The notes below the pieces were generated by a model. The model was not told the origin of the DNA and made no database searches. It was given only the letters and a program-made list of their open reading frames with translations. A program made the translations under genes and the position numbers. A stretch of 64,000 nt of DNA from Arthrobacter burdickii (lineage in GTDB: Bacteria; Actinomycetota; Actinomycetes; Actinomycetales; Micrococcaceae). Position 1 is the first letter of the stretch. The number at the start of each line of letters is the position of its first letter. Location: positions 434,001 to 498,000 of the forward strand of contig NZ_JAROCG010000002.1 in NCBI RefSeq assembly GCF_030433645.1. The letters run 5' to 3'. Positions 17,130-25,132 of this stretch are shown one piece after another.

Positions 17130-18274
17130 TTCGTCTCCTCATCCTTGTGGGGGCCAGCGGCGTGGGCGCCCCCGACCTCGGTGACGCCGTGGCCGAGGAT
17201 GCCCTCGTTCTCGGTGCCGACGACCGACGCGTCGTCGTGGGCGAGCTCCTCCTCGAGGCGCTCGATGCCGGTCTCGTCACCGAGATCGACGTCGTGGTGG
17301 GCGCCCAGGTAGGCGTCGATGACGGCCTGGTCCTTCATCACGATGTCCGGTGGTCCCTCCGCGACGACCTTGCCTTCCGCCATGACCACCACCCAGTCGG
17401 CGATGTGGCGGACCATGTGCATGTCGTGCTCGACGAAGAGGACGGTCATGCCCTCGGCCTTGAGGTTCTTGATGTGGTCGAGGAGCGATTGCGTCAGCGC
17501 GGGGTTGACCCCCGCCATCGGCTCGTCGAGCATCACGAGCCGCGGCCGGACCATGAGCGCCCGCGCCATCTCGAGGAGCTTGCGCTGTCCGCCCGAGAGC
17601 GAGGCAGCGTAGTCGTCGCGCTTGGTGTCGAGCTTGAACTTCGCCAGCAGCACCTCTGCCTGCTGGGTGATCTCCCGCTCGCGCCCACCCCAGATGCCCT
17701 TGAAGAGGGCACGGGCCAGGCTCTCGCCGGGCTGGTCCGTGGCGCCCAGCCGCATGTTTTCCATGACGGTGAGCTTGCCCATGACCTTGGTGAGCTGGAA
17801 CGTGCGGACCATGCCCATGCGGGCCACCTTGTGCGAGGCGACCTTGGCGAGGGGTTTGCCGTCGAATTCCCAGTCCCCGCTGTTCGGCACGTCGAAACCG
17901 GTCAGCAGGTTGAACAGCGTGGTCTTGCCGGCTCCGTTGGGGCCGATCAGCGCGGTGATCTTGTGCCGGGGGATCTCGAGGTGCTCGACGTCGACGGCAT
18001 TGATGCCGCCGAAGGTCCGCGTGACGTTGCGGGCGACGACGATGGGGTCGCGCTTGCGGCACCCCGGTCCCGCCGCGTCGGTCGTGATGGGCTCGGAGTC
18101 CGTCGTGTGGTCGCGTTCCGGGGACACCGTGTCGCTCGAAGCAGAGTCATGTGAACCCGCGGCCCTGGGGGTGGCTCCTCCTGCTGCGTCGACCGGGGCG
18201 TCTGCCGCGTGGGCGCCGCCTGTACCCGGCGTGCCGTCGGTGCCGGGTGTGTTGTCGCTGTGGCTGGAGGTCAT
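17126..18274 (-). CDS. livG: Branched-chain amino acid ABC transporter ATP-binding protein LivG, extended
   Basis: This 382-residue ATPase is much longer than the usual 255-residue LivG. Residues 1-76 form a hydrophilic extension rich in Gly, Thr, Asp and Ser; the ATPase follows with Walker A at 111-119 (GPNGAGKTT), signature LSGGQRKLLEMARAL and Walker B VMLDEPMAGVNP. A further acidic tail of about 50 residues follows the LivG-type C-terminus DIVMKDQAVIDAYLGAHH. The 4-bp overlap with livM supports the upstream start, although a start inside the tail (for example a GTG before SPERDH) cannot be ruled out. Confidence 0.92.
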   Translation of the reverse strand: MTSSHSDNTPGTDGTPGTGGAHAADAPVDAAGGATPRAAGSHDSASSDTVSPERDHTTDSEPITTDAAGPGCRKRDPIVVARNVTRTFGGINAVDVEHLEIPRHKITALIGPNGAGKTTLFNLLTGFDVPNSGDWEFDGKPLAKVASHKVARMGMVRTFQLTKVMGKLTVMENMRLGATDQPGESLARALFKGIWGGREREITQQAEVLLAKFKLDTKRDDYAASLSGGQRKLLEMARALMVRPRLVMLDEPMAGVNPALTQSLLDHIKNLKAEGMTVLFVEHDMHMVRHIADWVVVMAEGKVVAEGPPDIVMKDQAVIDAYLGAHHDVDLGDETGIERLEEELAHDDASVVGTENEGILGHGVTEVGGAHAAGPHKDEETK

Positions 18275-19251
18275 GCGAACGCCAACTCCTTCTTGTTACC
18301 CAGGACGCCCTGCGGCCTGAAGACCATGAGCAGCATCAGTGCCACGCCCACGAGGATGTAGCGCAGCTGGCCCGCCTGCGCGTTGGACAGGAACGTGATG
18401 GCGCCGACCTCGATCGCGCCGTACAGGAGTCCCTGCGTCAATGAGAGCACCACCCAGAAGATCATCGCCCCGATGACCGGTCCGAGGACAGTGGCCAGGC
18501 CGCCGAGGAGGAGGCAGGTGTAGAGGAAGAACGTCAGCTCGGTCGCGTAGTTGGCAGGCTGCACGGCGCCGCGGGGCAGCGTGAAGATGATGCCCGCGAG
18601 GGAGCCGAGCACACCGCCGATCACGAGGGCCTGCATCTTGTAGGCGTAGACGTTCTTGCCGAGCGAGCGCACGGCGTTCTCGTCCTCGCGGATGCCCTTG
18701 AGCACGCGGCCCCAGGGGCTGCGCATCAGGAGCCAGACGACGAGGCACGCGATGATGACGACCGACCAGCCGACGATGCGGATCCAGAAGTCCCGCTCGT
18801 TCATGCCCAGGGGGCCGATGTTGTACCGGCCCGGGGGGAACGGGTTGAGCCCGTAGAAGCCGCCTTCGAAGGCCGCCAGGCCGTTCGCGGAACCCGTGAC
18901 GTCCGTGAGGCCGTTGGTGGTCACGATGTAGCGGATGATCTCTGCCGCGGCGATCGTCACGATCGCCAGGTAGTCCGCCCGGAGGCGCAGTGTGGGGATG
19001 CCCAGCACGATCGCGAAGACCACCGAGGACAGCAGCGCGACGAGGACGGCGACGGGCAGCGGGGCGTTGAAGCTGAGGGTCGAGATGGCGTAGCCGTACG
19101 CTCCGACGGCCATGAATCCGGCCTGCCCGAAGTTGAGGAGGCCCGAGTAGCCGAAGTGGACGGCGAGGCCGAGCGCGGCGAGGGCGTAGGCCGCCGTCGT
19201 CGGGCTGATCAGTTCGCCGAACGCGTTGATGAGGATGTTTCCGAAGTCCAT
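18271..19251 (-). CDS. livM: Branched-chain amino acid ABC transporter permease LivM
   Basis: This 326-residue multi-pass permease pairs with LivH to form the membrane channel. The fold is BPD_transp_2, with FGYSGLLNFGQAGFMAVGAY near the N-terminus and the ATPase-contact region GRVLKGIREDENAVRSLGKN in the middle. A hydrophilic external loop contains GFYGLNPFPPGRYNIGPLG. It overlaps livG by 4 bp and starts 9 bp after the livH stop, so the operon order is livH-livM-livG-livF. Confidence 0.94.
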   Translation of the reverse strand: MDFGNILINAFGELISPTTAAYALAALGLAVHFGYSGLLNFGQAGFMAVGAYGYAISTLSFNAPLPVAVLVALLSSVVFAIVLGIPTLRLRADYLAIVTIAAAEIIRYIVTTNGLTDVTGSANGLAAFEGGFYGLNPFPPGRYNIGPLGMNERDFWIRIVGWSVVIIACLVVWLLMRSPWGRVLKGIREDENAVRSLGKNVYAYKMQALVIGGVLGSLAGIIFTLPRGAVQPANYATELTFFLYTCLLLGGLATVLGPVIGAMIFWVVLSLTQGLLYGAIEVGAITFLSNAQAGQLRYILVGVALMLLMVFRPQGVLGNKKELAFA

Positions 19252-19260
19252 GACGAGCCC

Positions 19261-20601
19261 CTAACCTATGCGCTCACGGCGGCCGAGGATACCCTGCGGC
19301 CGGAACAGGAGCACGAGAATCATGATCAGCAGCGCCCCCACGTACTTGAGGTCTGCCTCGAGCCAGATCGTGGAGATCTCCACGAAGAGCCCGACGATGA
19401 TGGATCCGACGAGTGCGCCGAACACGGTGCCCAGGCCGCCGAGCGTGACGCCGGCGAAGATGAGCAGCAGGATCTGCTGGCCCATGTTGTACGAGACCCC
19501 GGGGCGGTAGTACGCCCACAGGATGCCGCCCAGGGCGGCGAGCATGCCGCCGATGACCCAGACGATGCGGATGACCCGGTCCACGTCGATGCCGGAGGCG
19601 GCGGCGAGTGCGGGGTTGTCGGCGACGGCACGGGTGGCCTTGCCGATCCGGGTCCGGAGCAGCAGGAACGCGACCACCAGGATGATCACGAGGCTCACGA
19701 TCAGCGACGTCAGGTTGTTGCGGGAGATCGAGACGGAACCCATCTCGATGATCTGGCTCTGGGAACCGGGCAGCTGCTGCGTCGCGCCGCCGAAGAAGAA
19801 CTGGATGATGTAGCGCAGCGCGAGGGCGAAGCCGATGCTCACGATCATCATCGGCACGAGGCCCGTGCCGCGGCGCCGCAGGGGCTTCCACAGCCCGGCG
19901 TCCTGCACGTAGCCGAGGAGTCCGCCACCGAGGACGGCGAGCACGATCGAGACCGCGATCGGGAGTCCGGCGCCCGCGAAGGCGAAGGCCAGGACGGCGC
20001 CGATGGTCACCATCTCGCCGTGCGCGAAGTTTGTGAGGCCCGTGGTGCCGAAGATGAGGGAGAGGCCGACGGCGCTCAGCGCCAGGAGCAGGCCGAAGCT
20101 GAAGCCTGCGAGCGCGCGCTCCGCGAGCGTGTCCAGGAAGGATGCCTGCTGGGAGACGATGCCCTCGCCGAAGAGGAAGAGCGTGGTCGCGCTGGACGTG
20201 TTGGCGAACGTCACGTCGCGCGGATTCTGCTGGCCCTCCGCGAGGGCGACGCCCTCGGGGAGCGTCTCCTCGTCGATTGCGACTTCATAGGTGCCCTGCT
20301 CGGGTACGTCGATGCTCCAAGCGCCGTTGGGGCCCGAGGTGGTCTCACCCTCGAAGCCGTTGCCTGTCGCCGTGACCGTCACGTCGGCGATGGGACCGTC
20401 GACACCGCGGAGTACGCCGCCGATCGAATAGTCGAACTCCTGGGTCTGGACGCTCGAGGCGGCCTGGATCTGGTGGATTCCAGGGACGGGCGGCTGGGGG
20501 GACGCGTGCGCCGCGGGGGCACCGAGCAGCACGGTGGCCAGGAGGCCGAGCACCAGCAGCAGGGGTCTCCTGATCCGCGCAGGCGTCAATAGGGGAAACA
20601 A
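19261..20601 (-). CDS. livH: LivH permease with secreted N-terminal domain
   Basis: This 446-residue protein combines a cleavable-looking signal peptide (LLLVLGLLATVLLG then AAHA), an external beta-rich domain (about residues 50-140, with IGGVLRGVDGPIADVTVTATG and SGPNGAWSIDVPEQGTYEV, like carboxypeptidase-regulatory or Cna-B folds), and a normal LivH permease from about 150 on (GLSLIFGTTGLTNFAHGEMV, RATRAVADNPALAAASGID). The frame is open to 20652, but GGAGG (complement of 20610-20614) lies 8 nt before a TTG at 20601, which I take as the start and which also begins a well-formed signal peptide. It heads the livHMGF operon. Confidence 0.9.
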   Translation of the reverse strand: MFPLLTPARIRRPLLLVLGLLATVLLGAPAAHASPQPPVPGIHQIQAASSVQTQEFDYSIGGVLRGVDGPIADVTVTATGNGFEGETTSGPNGAWSIDVPEQGTYEVAIDEETLPEGVALAEGQQNPRDVTFANTSSATTLFLFGEGIVSQQASFLDTLAERALAGFSFGLLLALSAVGLSLIFGTTGLTNFAHGEMVTIGAVLAFAFAGAGLPIAVSIVLAVLGGGLLGYVQDAGLWKPLRRRGTGLVPMMIVSIGFALALRYIIQFFFGGATQQLPGSQSQIIEMGSVSISRNNLTSLIVSLVIILVVAFLLLRTRIGKATRAVADNPALAAASGIDVDRVIRIVWVIGGMLAALGGILWAYYRPGVSYNMGQQILLLIFAGVTLGGLGTVFGALVGSIIVGLFVEISTIWLEADLKYVGALLIMILVLLFRPQGILGRRERIG

Positions 20602-20656
20602 GATGGGAACCTCCACGGTGGGGGCAGGCCCGGCGGCGGGCGCCGGGATCAACAGT

Positions 20657-20672
20657 TGTGACGAGTGTCACG
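20657..20672 (-). promoter_or_regulatory. Candidate Crp/GlxR-like operator upstream of livH
   Basis: TGTGACGAGTGTCACG (plus strand) contains the perfect inverted repeat GTGAC-GAGT-GTCAC and matches the livK site at 13 of 16 positions. It lies 56 nt before the livH start. A possible -10 (TAACAT on the minus strand, complement of 20685-20690) is just upstream. Confidence 0.5.
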
Positions 20673-20894
20673 GGCGTGGGGCTCATGTTACTAGCGGCAT
20701 GTTTCGGCATTTCGCAAAAGCATCCGACAGAGGTAGCGATTCGGTAACGAAAGTTTTACACAGCCGCCTTGGTGTTGTAATTCCGCTTCGGGGTAGCATG
20801 CCGCCGGCGCCTGTCCGGGAACAAAAATCCGCTCGAACCGTTGGAATTGGTAGGGTTGCAGGACACTCAGCCCCCTAATGGAGGACTAACAGAA

Positions 20895-21749
20895 ATGGCA
20901 CTTGGCGGTAATCCGGTATTCAACGGAAAGACCTTCCGTTCCGCTACCCGAGGCAACCAGATGGCGGGATACGGCACTGCGACGTACGCGGGCCAGACGA
21001 TCGCCAACCAGCAGCAGCTGGAGCACATGTACAACCAGCCGTCCGCAGGACCTGCGCAGACGGGACGCATGACGTTCGACGACGTCATCGTCAAGACACT
21101 GCTGTGCCTGGGTGTCGTGCTGCTGGGTGCCGCGGTTCCGGCGTTCCTCGTTCCGGGCCTCGCCGTTCCGCTGATGGTGGTCGGTGCGCTCGGCGGTTTC
21201 GTGCTCGGCCTCGTGAACTCGTTCAAGCGTGAGCCGTCGCCCGCGCTGATCCTGGCCTACGCCGGACTCGAGGGCCTGTTCCTCGGTGGGATCACCATGT
21301 TCCTCGAGGCCATGTTCCCCGGCATCGCCCTGCAGGCGGTGCTCGGTACCCTGATCGTCTTCGGCGTCACGCTGGCGCTGTTCAAGAGCGGCAAGGTGCG
21401 CGCGACGCCCCGGGCCATGAAGTTCTTCATGATCGCGATCGTCAGCTACGCGGCCTTCTCGCTGCTGAACCTCGGGCTCATGGTCTTCGGCCTGAACGAT
21501 GACCCCTGGGGACTCCGCGGCGCGGACTTCCTCGGGACGGGCATTCCGTTCGGCGTCGTCATCGGCGTGCTCGCCATCGGCCTCGCGGCCTTCTCGCTCA
21601 TCATCGACTTCACGTCGATCAGCGAGGGAGTGCGCCACGGTGCGCCGCAGAAGTACTCGTGGACAGCAGCGTTCGGTCTCACCGTCACGCTCGTCTGGCT
21701 CTACGTGGAGATCCTCCGCCTGCTCGCGATCCTTCGCGGCGACGACTGA
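20895..21749 (+). CDS. Bax inhibitor-1/YccA family membrane protein
   Basis: This 284-residue protein has a hydrophilic N-terminal tail of about 75 residues (MALGGNPVFNGKTFRSATRG) and then seven hydrophobic helices, as in the Bax-inhibitor-1/YccA family of small-ion or pH-sensing channels. The ATG at 20895 has GGAGGA at 20880-20885 with good spacing; the frame also opens earlier at 20841 without support. A charged pair typical of the family pore region is visible in LIIDFTSISEGV. The cellular role in actinobacteria is unknown. Its stop codon begins a 14-bp tandem repeat. Confidence 0.9.
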   Translation: MALGGNPVFNGKTFRSATRGNQMAGYGTATYAGQTIANQQQLEHMYNQPSAGPAQTGRMTFDDVIVKTLLCLGVVLLGAAVPAFLVPGLAVPLMVVGALGGFVLGLVNSFKREPSPALILAYAGLEGLFLGGITMFLEAMFPGIALQAVLGTLIVFGVTLALFKSGKVRATPRAMKFFMIAIVSYAAFSLLNLGLMVFGLNDDPWGLRGADFLGTGIPFGVVIGVLAIGLAAFSLIIDFTSISEGVRHGAPQKYSWTAAFGLTVTLVWLYVEILRLLAILRGDD

Positions 21750-21786
21750 CACAGGACCACTGATACAGGTCGACTGATACAACCGG
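21745..21786 (+). repeat. 14-bp tandem repeat at the yccA-family stop codon (3 copies)
   Basis: Three 14-bp units of the form ACTGAYACA plus 5 variable bases follow each other. TGAs at 21747, 21761 and 21775 fall in the three reading frames; the first is the true stop. Confidence 0.85.
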
Positions 21787-21826
21787 ACCCGTTCCTTCCG
21801 GAACGGTCTCCGATCTGAAGCAGAAC

Positions 21827-21862
21827 GAAGGGGCCCGCAACCGTCCGGTTGCGGGCCCCTTC
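21827..21862. terminator. Bidirectional terminator between the YccA gene and galK
   Basis: A perfect 16-bp stem (21827-21842 with 21847-21862) closes on a 4-nt loop. The two genes converge here, so it can serve both. A smaller 7-bp hairpin lies at 21789-21806. Confidence 0.85.
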
Positions 21863-21889
21863 GTGCGTCAGGCGGCAGGTGGGTGGTCC

Positions 21890-23044
21890 TCAGGCGATCC
21901 GGGCTGCACCCGCACCGGGCAGGACGCTGAAGATAACCGGCGCCCGGAATCCGGCAGCGGAGAACGCGTCCTCGACGGCCTCGCGGATGGCAGGCACGTC
22001 GTCGACCCGCGCCAGGGCGATGGCGGATCCGCCGAACCCTCCGCCGGTCATGCGGGCACCGAGTGCACCGGCGCCGAGCGCCGCCTCCACCGCCGTGTCC
22101 AGTTCGGCACAGGAGATCTCGAAGTCGTCGCGCATCGACGCGTGACTGGCGACGAGGAGTGATCCGAGGTCCGCCGGTCCCGTGGCCGTCAGGACCTGCA
22201 CGGTGTCCTCGACGCGCGCGTTCTCCGTCACGACGTGCCGCACACGCCGGAACGTCTCCTCGTCGAGCACGCCGGCCGCTTCGGCGAGGTCCTTGACCGA
22301 CAGGTCGCGCAGCGAGGGAACGCCCATCAGCTCGGCGCCCAGTTCGCAGGAGCGGCGGCGCGCCGCATATCCACCGGTCGCATGGGAGTGGCTGACGCGG
22401 GTGTCGATGACCATCAGCTCCAGTCCGGCACCCTCCAGGTCGAGGGGGACGAGCCGGGAGTCGCCGGATCGGCAGTCGAGGAAGACGGCGTGCCCGGGCT
22501 CACCGAGCAGGGACGCCGACTGGTCCATGATGCCGGTGGGCGCCCCGACCATGCGGTTCTCCGCGAGCTGCCCGATCACCGCGAGTTCCCGCCGGGACAC
22601 GCCCGCCTCCGAGAGCTCGTTGACGGCGACGGCGACGGAGCATTCGAGCGCCGCGGACGAGGAGAGGCCCGCACCGACTGGCACGGACGAATCGACGAGG
22701 ATGTCCATCCCGGGGCAGCGGTACCCCGACTGCTCCATGGCCCAGAGGACGCCGAGGGGATAGGCCGCCCAGCCCTTGACGCTGCCTTCCTCCAGGGCGT
22801 CGAGGTCGGCCGTGACGGGATCGTCGTCGGGTGCGAAGGTCGACGCGACCCGGACGGTCCGGTCGGGACGGACGGCCGCGGCGACCGTCGTCGAGTGGCG
22901 GATGGCGAACGGCAGTACGAAGCCGCCGTTGTAGTCGGTGTGTTCACCGATGACATTCACGCGTCCGGGCGCGGACCACAGGCCGTCCGGTTCGCTGCCG
23001 AAGCGGTCGGTGAAGGCGGCTGCGAGGTCGAGGGGGGTGGTCAT
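21890..23044 (-). CDS. galK: Galactokinase
   Basis: This 384-residue GHMP kinase phosphorylates galactose to galactose-1-phosphate in the Leloir pathway. The galactokinase signature GRVNVIGEHTDYNGGFVLP is near the N-terminus, the ATP-binding VPVGAGLSSSAALECSVAVA in the middle, and the third GHMP motif MTGGGFGGSAIALA near the C-terminus. Its ATG overlaps the galT stop by 4 bp, which fixes the start inside a longer open frame. It ends the regulator-galT-galK operon and converges with the YccA gene across a shared terminator. Confidence 0.96.
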   Translation of the reverse strand: MTTPLDLAAAFTDRFGSEPDGLWSAPGRVNVIGEHTDYNGGFVLPFAIRHSTTVAAAVRPDRTVRVASTFAPDDDPVTADLDALEEGSVKGWAAYPLGVLWAMEQSGYRCPGMDILVDSSVPVGAGLSSSAALECSVAVAVNELSEAGVSRRELAVIGQLAENRMVGAPTGIMDQSASLLGEPGHAVFLDCRSGDSRLVPLDLEGAGLELMVIDTRVSHSHATGGYAARRRSCELGAELMGVPSLRDLSVKDLAEAAGVLDEETFRRVRHVVTENARVEDTVQVLTATGPADLGSLLVASHASMRDDFEISCAELDTAVEAALGAGALGARMTGGGFGGSAIALARVDDVPAIREAVEDAFSAAGFRAPVIFSVLPGAGAARIA

Positions 23045-24168
23045 GCGGAGTCCTTCCGGGCTGCGGGAGTTGCGTTGCGGAGTGCCTCCGCGACCTTCTC
23101 CGGGGTGGTGTCGTTGATGAAGGCCCCCATGGCGGCCTCCGAGCCCGCCAGGAACTTCAGCTTGTCGGCGGCCCTGCGCGGTGAGGTCAGCTGGAGGTGC
23201 AGGTAGCTGGCCGGCCGGAGGACGGCGTCGACCGGAGCCTGCTGCCAGGCCGCGATGTACGGCGTGGGTGTCGGGTAGAGGGCATCGAGCCTGCCGAGGA
23301 GGTCGAGGTAGACGGTGGTGAGCTCGTCGCGCTCCGCGTCCGTCAGGCCGGAGAGGTCGGCCACCTGGCGGTGGGGGACCAGGTGCACCTCGAGCGGCCA
23401 ACGGGCTGCGAAGGGGACGAAGGCGCTGAAGTGCTCGCCCTCGATCACCATGCGCTCGCCGGAACTGCGCTCCGAGGAGAGTGCGTGGCCCATCAGCGTC
23501 TGCTTTCCCCCGGAGGCCTCGAAGAACGCGGCCGCCCTCTCCGCGAGCACCGCGGCGCGCGGCGGGATGAACGGATACGCGTAGATCTGCCCGTGCGGGT
23601 GCAGCAGGGTGACGCCGATGTCGGCGCCCCGGTTCTCGAAGCAGAAGACCTGCTTGATGCCGGGCATTGCGGACAGGGCCTCGGTGCGCTGGGCCCAGGC
23701 ATCGACGACGGTCCGGGCCCGCTCGGGGCTGAGGGAGCCGAAGGAGCCCTCATGGGCGGAGTCGAACGCGACCACCTCGCACCGCCCGTACGCCGTCGCC
23801 GTCGTACCCCAGGAGGGATCGCCCGGGAGGTCGCCCAGGTCCGGACCGAACGAGGAGAAGCGGTTCTCGAACACCACGACCTCGTAGTCCGCTGCAGGGA
23901 TCTCGGAGAGGTTGGCGGGAGTCGTGGGGCACAGCGGGCACTGATCCGCGGGGGGAAGGTGCGTGCGTGACTGGCGGTGCGCCGCGACGGCGATCCACTC
24001 GCCGGTCAGCGCGTCGTACCGTGCGGTACCGGCCGGGCCGCGAGGTGGCAGACCGCGCGCGTCGGCGGTCGCCGCCGCGTCGCGGTGCCGCGCCGCACCG
24101 CCTTCGCTCGCGTCGAAGTAGATCAGCTCGCGCCCGTCGGACAGGCGGGTCGGGGTGATGACAGTCAT
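23041..24168 (-). CDS. galT: Galactose-1-phosphate uridylyltransferase
   Basis: This 375-residue HIT-superfamily enzyme exchanges UMP between UDP-glucose and galactose-1-phosphate. It has the zinc-site cysteines in DQCPLCPTT, the ENRFSSFGPDL segment and the active-site motif HPHGQIYAYPF in which the histidine before Gln is uridylylated. A second conserved stretch WPLEVHLVPHRQVADL follows. The ATG overlaps the stop of the regulator gene by 4 bp and its own stop overlaps galK, so the three are tightly coupled. No galE lies in this window. Confidence 0.96.
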   Translation of the reverse strand: MTVITPTRLSDGRELIYFDASEGGAARHRDAAATADARGLPPRGPAGTARYDALTGEWIAVAAHRQSRTHLPPADQCPLCPTTPANLSEIPAADYEVVVFENRFSSFGPDLGDLPGDPSWGTTATAYGRCEVVAFDSAHEGSFGSLSPERARTVVDAWAQRTEALSAMPGIKQVFCFENRGADIGVTLLHPHGQIYAYPFIPPRAAVLAERAAAFFEASGGKQTLMGHALSSERSSGERMVIEGEHFSAFVPFAARWPLEVHLVPHRQVADLSGLTDAERDELTTVYLDLLGRLDALYPTPTPYIAAWQQAPVDAVLRPASYLHLQLTSPRRAADKLKFLAGSEAAMGAFINDTTPEKVAEALRNATPAARKDSA

Positions 24169-24965
24169 GGGCGCTCTTCCAGGTGGGTGTCGGGGACGGG
24201 GTCGCGGAGGATCCGGGTGAGCGCGGCGTACCGCGCGTCGGGCTGCTGGTCGGTGACGAGGGCTGCGGCGGCGTCGAGCGGGGCGACCCGGGCGAGGCTC
24301 ACGACGCCGATCTTCGTCGCGTCCGCGAGGACGACGAGCTTGCCGCAGGTGCGGGCGAAGGCCTGATTGGTGTCGGCTTCCGCCAGGTTGGGGGTGGTGA
24401 TCCCGGCGGCCGCGTCCACGCCGTGTGCTCCCATGAAGCACAGGTCCGCCCGGAGGGAGGCGATGGTGCTCGTGGCGAGGGGCCCGACGAGCGCCTTCGA
24501 CGGCGTGAGTTCCCCGCCCGACAGCAGCACCCGGGGTGCGCCGTCCGGTGCCGATGCAGCGTTCAGGCGGTGGAGCTCGTCCGCCAGGGGGAGGGAGTTG
24601 GTGATGACGGTCAGTCCCCGCACGCGCGTCAGGAGGGGAGCCAAGGCGTAGGTCGTGGTGCCACCCGTGATGGAGACCGTCATGCCGGGAACCAGGAGGG
24701 AGACGGCCGCGGCCGCGATGCCCTGCTTCGCCTGGCCGCCCCGGCTCCGGTTGGCGTCGAAGCCGGGCTCCACGGAACTCAGGCTGCCCGGACGCACGGC
24801 TCCGCCGTGCACGCGCACCAGTGCGCCCCGGGACTCCAGGACGTCGATGTCCCGGCGCACGGTCATCTCCGAGACCCCCAGCGCGAGCGCGACGTCGCTG
24901 ACCCGCACCGCGGACTGGTGGGCAAGGCGCTCGAGGATGGCTGCGTGGCGCTCTGCGGCGAGCAT
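24165..24965 (-). CDS. DeoR family transcriptional regulator of the galactose operon
   Basis: This 266-residue protein has an N-terminal winged helix (RHAAILERLAHQSAVRVSDV, then SEMTVRRDIDVLESRGALVRVHGGA) and a C-terminal DeoR sugar-phosphate sensor domain with ITGGTTTYALAPLL and NLAEADTNQAFARTCGK. The ATG at 24965 has AGGAGG 3 nt upstream and starts the HTH domain directly; the frame extends 64 residues further into a low-complexity region. It is the first gene of the galT-galK operon, so autoregulation and control by a galactose metabolite are likely. Candidate operators lie at 25026-25055. Confidence 0.9.
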   Translation of the reverse strand: MLAAERHAAILERLAHQSAVRVSDVALALGVSEMTVRRDIDVLESRGALVRVHGGAVRPGSLSSVEPGFDANRSRGGQAKQGIAAAAVSLLVPGMTVSITGGTTTYALAPLLTRVRGLTVITNSLPLADELHRLNAASAPDGAPRVLLSGGELTPSKALVGPLATSTIASLRADLCFMGAHGVDAAAGITTPNLAEADTNQAFARTCGKLVVLADATKIGVVSLARVAPLDAAAALVTDQQPDARYAALTRILRDPVPDTHLEERP

Positions 24966-24976
24966 GATCCTCCTGA

Positions 24977-25019
24977 CGGGCGGGCGGGCGGGCGGGCGGT
25001 GCGGGGCGGGGCGGGGCGG
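24977..25019. repeat. Tandem CGGG/CGGGG tract in the galactose operon leader
   Basis: Five CGGG units are followed by CGGT and three CGGGG units, giving eight G-tracts of three or more on the plus strand, which is the template strand for the operon. Such a tract can form a G-quadruplex. Confidence 0.8.
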
Positions 25020-25025
25020 AGAGTA

Positions 25026-25068
25026 CGAAATGAACGAGTCCGCACCAAAACGAACAAAACCTATCATA
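25026..25068 (-). promoter_or_regulatory. Promoter and candidate DeoR-type operators of the galactose operon
   Basis: On the minus strand TATGAT (complement of 25063-25068) is a strong -10 box. Just downstream are two direct repeats, CGAAATGAAC (25026-25035) and CAAAACGAAC (25046-25055) on the plus strand, 20 bp apart and so on one face of the helix, as expected for a DeoR-family repressor. Confidence 0.5.
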
Positions 25069-25117
25069 GAAGCATTGCCGCAGGAACGGAACCGCCCGGA
25101 CCGCCCATCGGCAGCGG

Positions 25118-25132
25118 TAGCATCGCTCCATG
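25118..25132 (+). promoter_or_regulatory. Leaderless promoter of the aldose-1-epimerase gene
   Basis: TAGCAT (25118-25123) lies 6 nt before the ATG at 25130 with no ribosome site. It diverges from the galactose operon promoter about 50 bp away. Confidence 0.5.

Noticed and set aside
13983..18274. The liv region as a horizontally acquired island next to a tRNA gene.
   Set aside because: No integrase, no repeat of the tRNA 3' end and no change in base or codon use is visible; the tRNA neighbour alone is not evidence of insertion.
19156..20592. A 478-codon plus-strand frame opposite livH.
   Set aside because: The translation is nearly all Glu, Asp, Arg and His, typical of the antisense of a GC-rich membrane-protein gene.
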